From an uncultured Lachnospiraceae bacterium (GTDB lineage Bacteria > Bacillota > Clostridia > Lachnospirales > Lachnospiraceae), in the NCBI GenBank assembly GCA_947644545.1, contig CANRZW010000001.1:62001-126000 (forward strand): a stretch of DNA of 64,000 nt, written 5' to 3'. Below are positions 60,154 to 64,000 of the stretch, one piece after another; the first letter of the stretch is position 1; every line of letters begins with the position of its first letter. The notes beneath the pieces were generated by a model. The model saw only the letters and a list, made by a program, of their open reading frames with translations. It searched no databases and was not told where the DNA came from. The position numbers were made by a program, and so were the translations under genes.

Positions 60154-61113
60154 TCATTCTATCCACCTAACCGCATCCAGCGCATGATACGTAATAATGA
60201 TCTTCGCTCCCGCCCGTTTCATGGCCGTAAGATTCTCCGTCACGATCCGCCGCTCATCGATCCACCCCTTGTCGGCAGCCGCTTTCACCATGGCATACTC
60301 ACCGCTGACATTGTACACCGCAAGCGGCCGGGCAACGGTAAGCGCCGCCTCCTTCAACACATCCAGATAAGCCAGCGCCGGTTTCACCATCACAATATCC
60401 GCTCCCTCTTCGATATCCGCCGCAATCTCCCGCAGTGCCTCCTGTCCATTGGCACAGTCCATCTGATAGCTTTTGCGGTCGCCAAAGCCCGGTGCGGAAT
60501 GCGCCGCCTCCCGGAACGGCCCATAATAAGCGGACGCAAACTTCGCGCTGTACGCCATAATGGGCGTCTGTGTAAACCCGGCCTGATCCAGTCCGTCCCG
60601 GATAGCCGCAATCCGGCCGTCCATCATATCGGAGGGCGCCACCATATCCGCCCCCGCTTCCACCAGACTTACCGCCATTCTCACCAGATACGGCAGCGTC
60701 TCGTCATTTAAGATTTCGTCCCTGCATACCATGCCGCAGTGTCCGTGAGAAGTATACTCACACAGGCACACATCCACCACAATATAAATCTGCGGATACT
60801 TTTCTTTGATAAAACGGACTGCCCTCTGGGTAACGCCGTCAACCGCATAGGCCCCGCTGCCCTGCAGATCCTTGTGCTGCGGAATGCCAAACAGCATCAC
60901 GCCCCCGATTCCTGCCTCCTTCACCTGCGCAAGAATCTCATCCAACCGGTCAACAGAATACTGGAATACTCCCGGCATGGATGCCACCGGATTCCTGATA
61001 TCCACTCCTTCTATCACAAAGACCGGATACATAAGATCCTTCGGATGCAGCCTTGTCTCCTGCATCATAGAACGGATCCGCTCATCCCTCCTTAACCTTC
61101 TGAACCGATACAT
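60154..61113 (-). CDS. hemB: porphobilinogen synthase (delta-aminolevulinic acid dehydratase)
   Basis: About 319 residues, TIM barrel. DVCLCEYTSHGHCG supplies three Cys for zinc, MAYSAKFASAYYGPFR and MVKPALAYLD supply the two active-site Lys. It condenses two aminolevulinate molecules. The ATG at 61113 has GGAGG at a better distance than the ATG two codons earlier (61119), which directly follows the stop of the previous gene. Translationally linked to cobA-hemD. Confidence 0.95.
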   Translation of the reverse strand: MYRFRRLRRDERIRSMMQETRLHPKDLMYPVFVIEGVDIRNPVASMPGVFQYSVDRLDEILAQVKEAGIGGVMLFGIPQHKDLQGSGAYAVDGVTQRAVRFIKEKYPQIYIVVDVCLCEYTSHGHCGMVCRDEILNDETLPYLVRMAVSLVEAGADMVAPSDMMDGRIAAIRDGLDQAGFTQTPIMAYSAKFASAYYGPFREAAHSAPGFGDRKSYQMDCANGQEALREIAADIEEGADIVMVKPALAYLDVLKEAALTVARPLAVYNVSGEYAMVKAAADKGWIDERRIVTENLTAMKRAGAKIIITYHALDAVRWIE

Positions 61114-61119
61114 CCTCAT

Positions 61120-62709
61120 TCACCTCCATTGTTTGCCCGTACTTTCACGAACCTGTTCTACAGGGCTGTTATTACCAATGACATCTTTCCTGATACATTC
61201 TACGATCGCCTCAATACCGGGTTGTGCCGCTACCAGACAAGATGACGCCGTATATTCCTTTAACGCCTCCCTGCAGCGCTCTCCGATACAGACATACTTA
61301 TGTTCTCTGTTCTCCTCTATCCCGCTTTGTCCCAGCCCTTCAAAATAAGCCCTCACTCCCATTGCAGAGCCAAATACTATATAATCCGGCCTTTCTGCCA
61401 CTGCCGCAGTGCGCTTCTCCTCGCAGACTCCCAGCTCATAAAGCGGATAGTCCACATAAGGAATGCCTTTCTCCTGCAAAACAGCGGGCAGCCTATCGCT
61501 TCCCTGTTTTGCCCGCAGAAAAAGGACCTGTTCCCGGCCTCCATACACCTCCGATTGCTTCTCTGTTAAGTCTGCCTGTAAAATCTGTTCCGCCAGTCCC
61601 TCCGCCAGATGTTCTGCATCATAAATCTGCGGCATGTAATCCGCATACATCCCGTTTGCTTCCAGTACCGCCGCCGTCCCGGGACCGATCACTGCAATCT
61701 TTTTACCGGAAAGACTGCGCAGATCCCGCCGCTGTTGTCTCATCTGATCCAAAAAGACGCTTACCCCGTTAGGACTTGTAAAAACCAGCCAGCTAAACGC
61801 CCACAGTTTTGGCAGTGTCTCTTCCGTCTGCCTCACCTCCATAAAGCTCATATCCTTTACTTCGGCGCCCTCCTGTTTAAGCGCTGCCGCCAGCTTCCCT
61901 GCAAAATGCGGTGTCCCCGTCACTCCCACCGTAATACCTGCAAGCGCATCTTCTTCTATGTCCTCTTCCAGCCCCGTCAGCTGCAGCTTCGCCACCGCAC
62001 CGATAACGATCACCGCAGGAGACGTAAAATCATGTTCTTTCGCCTCCTCATATAGTCTGCCCAGCGTCGTGCGCAGACATCTTTGTCTGCCCGTTGTCCC
62101 TTCCATGATGACGGCACAGGGCGTGTCCTCACTTTTTCCCGCCGCCAGCAGTCCGGCCGTAATCTCCTGCAGATGATGCATCCCCATCAGGATCACCAGC
62201 GTACCGTCCAATCGCGCCAGCGTATCAAAGTCCAGCCGCAGACGTCCATCCCCCTCTGCCACGGTTCCCGTCACCACCGTGACCGCTGTCGAGAGTCCCC
62301 TGTGCGTGACCGGAATCCCGGCTGCCGCAGGCACCGCAATGGCGGATGAGATTCCCGGTATCTCCTCACAGGAAATGCCGGCCTCCTTCAATGCTAGGAA
62401 TTCTTCGCCGCCTCTGCCAAACACATAGGGATCGCCGCCCTTTAAGCGCACCACCGTCTTACCTTCCGACGCCTTCTCCACCAACAGGTCATTGATCTGT
62501 GATTGTTCCCTGGCGTGGCTGCCATAACGCTTTCCCACATAGATCCGCTCACACTCCGGCCCGGTCCACTGCAGCAGCTCCTCCTCTACCAGACTGTCAT
62601 AGACCACCACATCGCACCTGCGCAGGACTTGTACCGCCCGCAGAGTCAAAAGCCGCGGATCACCGCACCCGCCGCCTGTCAGATATACTTTTCCGCTCTT
62701 CTTATTCAC
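61120..62709 (-). CDS. cobA-hemD: uroporphyrinogen-III C-methyltransferase / uroporphyrinogen-III synthase fusion
   Basis: 529 residues. Residues 1-245 are the SAM-dependent methyltransferase (VYLTGGGCGDPRLLTLRAV, VVRLKGGDPYVFGRGGEE, GISSAIAVPAAAGIP) that turns uroporphyrinogen III into precorrin-2; the rest is uroporphyrinogen-III synthase (TGTPHFAGKLAAAL, WLVFTSPNGVSVF, IAVIGPGTAAVLEANG). The fusion is common in Clostridia and couples ring closure to the corrinoid/siroheme branch. Nine bases after hemC. Confidence 0.95.
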   Translation of the reverse strand: MNKKSGKVYLTGGGCGDPRLLTLRAVQVLRRCDVVVYDSLVEEELLQWTGPECERIYVGKRYGSHAREQSQINDLLVEKASEGKTVVRLKGGDPYVFGRGGEEFLALKEAGISCEEIPGISSAIAVPAAAGIPVTHRGLSTAVTVVTGTVAEGDGRLRLDFDTLARLDGTLVILMGMHHLQEITAGLLAAGKSEDTPCAVIMEGTTGRQRCLRTTLGRLYEEAKEHDFTSPAVIVIGAVAKLQLTGLEEDIEEDALAGITVGVTGTPHFAGKLAAALKQEGAEVKDMSFMEVRQTEETLPKLWAFSWLVFTSPNGVSVFLDQMRQQRRDLRSLSGKKIAVIGPGTAAVLEANGMYADYMPQIYDAEHLAEGLAEQILQADLTEKQSEVYGGREQVLFLRAKQGSDRLPAVLQEKGIPYVDYPLYELGVCEEKRTAAVAERPDYIVFGSAMGVRAYFEGLGQSGIEENREHKYVCIGERCREALKEYTASSCLVAAQPGIEAIVECIRKDVIGNNSPVEQVRESTGKQWR

Positions 62710-62718
62710 CCTGACCCC

Positions 62719-63741
62719 CTATGATTCCGTCTTCGCTTTCAGCAGTTTCGCCGCCTGTTCTGCCATCAGCCTGCCCTCCTGCAGATTCGCCCGGCAATCC
62801 AGGCTGACGCTTTGCCCGGCATACATCGCATGCAGCGTCAACCTGTCGCACTCCTGTCTGCACCAGGCCGCGGCCGCCTCACTGCAATCCGCCGCAAGCT
62901 GCCATAGCACCTCCCGTTCCACCCGAAAACACAGTTCCGTCTCCGTGTCCGTAACCTTACGGCAAAGCGTTTCCACCGCGGTATCCCGTATGGTCTCCAC
63001 CGCAATCATCCCCTGACAGGCCGCCGGTATAAAAATCTTTGGCGACAGCGGACAGAAACGAAACGCCTCCTCGTCACTGCCCTCCTCGCCGCCGATTCCC
63101 AGACGGTCCAGCCCGGCCTTCGCCAGGATGATTCCGTCATAACCGCCCTCCTGCAGTTTGCGCAGTCTCGTGTCCACATTGCCCCGGATATTCTCACAGG
63201 CCACATTTTCCCAGAGCATACCGGCCAACAGCTGACGCCTTCTGCTGCCACTCCCGACCCGGAATATCTCTCCCTTGCTGTCTGTCCCGCCGCATATCTT
63301 TGTACATGCACTCTCTGTTCCGCTTTGTAACAACTGCCCCATGAAAAGCGAATCGCCGGCATCCGATTGCATACAGGCCAAAGGACTGCGCAGCGACGGC
63401 ATTCTTCCGTCCTTTGGAATTACAAGTACATCCCGCACATCAGCCCGCGGCAGGACAGCGGCTATCTCCAATCCGTCCGCCAAGGTCATCGGCAGATCCT
63501 TGGCAGAATGCACCGCAGCATCGATCCTTCCGTCTAACAGCGCCTGCTCCAGTTCCGAAGCAAAGACCCCCTTTTCCCCAATCTCCGACAACGGTTTATC
63601 CTGTATCCTGTCCCCTCTTGTATGCAGAATGACGAGTTCCGTCTCTGCAAAACCTGCTGCCCGCAATAACGCTTCCTGCACTAACGCAGCCTGCTTCAAG
63701 GCCAGTTTGCTGCCCCGCGTTCCTATCCTGATCCTCTCCAT
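62719..63741 (-). CDS. hemC: hydroxymethylbilane synthase (porphobilinogen deaminase), with insertion
   Basis: 340 residues, about 35 more than usual. RIGTRGSKLALKQA, VHSAKDLPM, NIRGNVDTRL and SRRRQLL are the substrate/cofactor Arg motifs; LAADCSE holds the Cys that should bind the dipyrromethane cofactor. The extra length is between RDVLV and VGSGSRRR, about 38 residues with several Cys. The usual GGCxxP after the Cys region is lost. It polymerises porphobilinogen. It follows the sirC-like gene by 24 bases. Confidence 0.92.
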   Translation of the reverse strand: MERIRIGTRGSKLALKQAALVQEALLRAAGFAETELVILHTRGDRIQDKPLSEIGEKGVFASELEQALLDGRIDAAVHSAKDLPMTLADGLEIAAVLPRADVRDVLVIPKDGRMPSLRSPLACMQSDAGDSLFMGQLLQSGTESACTKICGGTDSKGEIFRVGSGSRRRQLLAGMLWENVACENIRGNVDTRLRKLQEGGYDGIILAKAGLDRLGIGGEEGSDEEAFRFCPLSPKIFIPAACQGMIAVETIRDTAVETLCRKVTDTETELCFRVEREVLWQLAADCSEAAAAWCRQECDRLTLHAMYAGQSVSLDCRANLQEGRLMAEQAAKLLKAKTES

Positions 63742-63765
63742 ATCCCTGGCATTCCTTCCTTATCC

Positions 63766-64000
63766 TTACTTCGGCAGAAACTTCATCATTTCCCCGGGCG
63801 ATGCCTTTCCCCCTCTTTGCAGGCAATACAAAAACATCCTCTCCAGGACCTCTTTCCTGTCGTCCTCCCGCGTCACCCGCTCCATCACCAGCGGGCGCAT
63901 TTGACCCAGTAAGTCAATTGTGCTGCCCAGCCCCTCCGGCAGTGCATCGGCGATCTTTCCCCGCACCCATGCCGCCGCCACCGGACTTTTACCGTCCGTG
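63766..64000 (-). CDS. precorrin-2 dehydrogenase/sirohydrochlorin ferrochelatase-like (5' part off window)
   Basis: Only the last 77 or so residues are inside. The frame remains open to the edge and reads TDGKSPVAAAWVRGKI at the start, which is the conserved T-D/N-G-K-S-P segment after the NAD domain of SirC/Met8/CysG-N enzymes. The NAD-binding domain lies outside. With hemC and cobA-hemD downstream it should oxidise precorrin-2 to sirohydrochlorin for siroheme or cobalamin. The partial view limits confidence. Confidence 0.75.
   Translation of the reverse strand, partial: TDGKSPVAAAWVRGKIADALPEGLGSTIDLLGQMRPLVMERVTREDDRKEVLERMFLYCLQRGGKASPGEMMKFLPK

Noticed and set aside
1-64000. tRNA, rRNA, riboswitch or insertion sequence
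   Set aside because: I saw no cloverleaf with CCA-type ends, no rRNA-like sequence, no recognisable riboswitch such as a cobalamin element within the window, and no DDE transposase or terminal inverted repeats.

Overview
The window looks like a chromosomal segment of a Gram-positive anaerobe of the Clostridia, most probably a Lachnospiraceae member. This is inferred from roughly half G+C coding DNA, strong AGGAGG-type ribosome binding sites, tightly overlapping genes, a cobA-hemD fusion next to hemC, hemB and hemL, and a Gram-positive DltA-type enzyme. The assignment is inference; there is no rRNA or other marker here. Almost every gene is on the minus strand.

Region 1 (1 to about 41.9 kb, minus strand) is a very large surface-glycan locus. 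Reading in the direction of transcription, a promoter at 41921-41950 starts a unit with a PglK-like ABC flippase, GtrA protein, acyltransferase, polytopic membrane proteins, a WecE-type aminotransferase, a GNAT, a GtrB-like GT2 and a DUF6020-like protein. A second promoter (29958-29986) starts a run with a Wzy/O-antigen-ligase-like protein, a PglF-like dehydratase, a PglE-like aminotransferase, a PglC-like phosphoglycosyl transferase, an ATP-grasp ligase, a PglA-like GT4, UDP-GlcNAc to UDP-GalNAcA enzymes (dehydrogenase and WbpP-like epimerase), a GT10 fucosyltransferase-like enzyme, a sugar formyltransferase-like enzyme and several GT4s. It ends in a compact Dlt-like acylation module (DltD-like, DltA-like, stand-alone formyltransferase, DltC-like carrier, MBOAT). 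A third promoter (3935-3964) drives a NodB-like protein and an AsnB-type amidotransferase, followed by a terminator at 1035-1060.

Region 2 (about 41.9-45.8 kb) is an accessory patch, part of it visibly AT-richer. It holds a three-gene cassette led by a RelA/SpoT-domain protein with its own promoter and terminator, a GT52-like (sialyltransferase-like) enzyme, and an MNT/HEPN pair with its own promoter.

Region 3 (45.9-57.6 kb) is a pseudaminic acid locus in mixed orientation: a PLP decarboxylase coupled to pseI (plus), an ATP-grasp ligase and pseF (minus), pseG (plus), then a membrane protein, GT2, pseC and pseB (minus, pseB with its own promoter). PseH is not in the cluster; the GNAT at 32.9-33.4 kb or the ATP-grasp enzyme may fill that step.

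Region 4 (57.6-64 kb) has an Rpn-family nuclease behind a perfect consensus promoter with an immediate hairpin, then a tetrapyrrole operon: sirC-like (partial), hemC, cobA-hemD, hemB, hemL, which makes uroporphyrinogen III and precorrin-2 for siroheme/corrinoids.

The most promising novelty is the split F-A-T plus MBOAT module at 6.2-11.6 kb: a DltA/DltC/DltB/DltD-like set with a formyltransferase translated between the adenylation enzyme and the carrier. It suggests that a formylated aminoacyl group is put on the surface glycan. All functions are read from motifs and context; no database search was possible.
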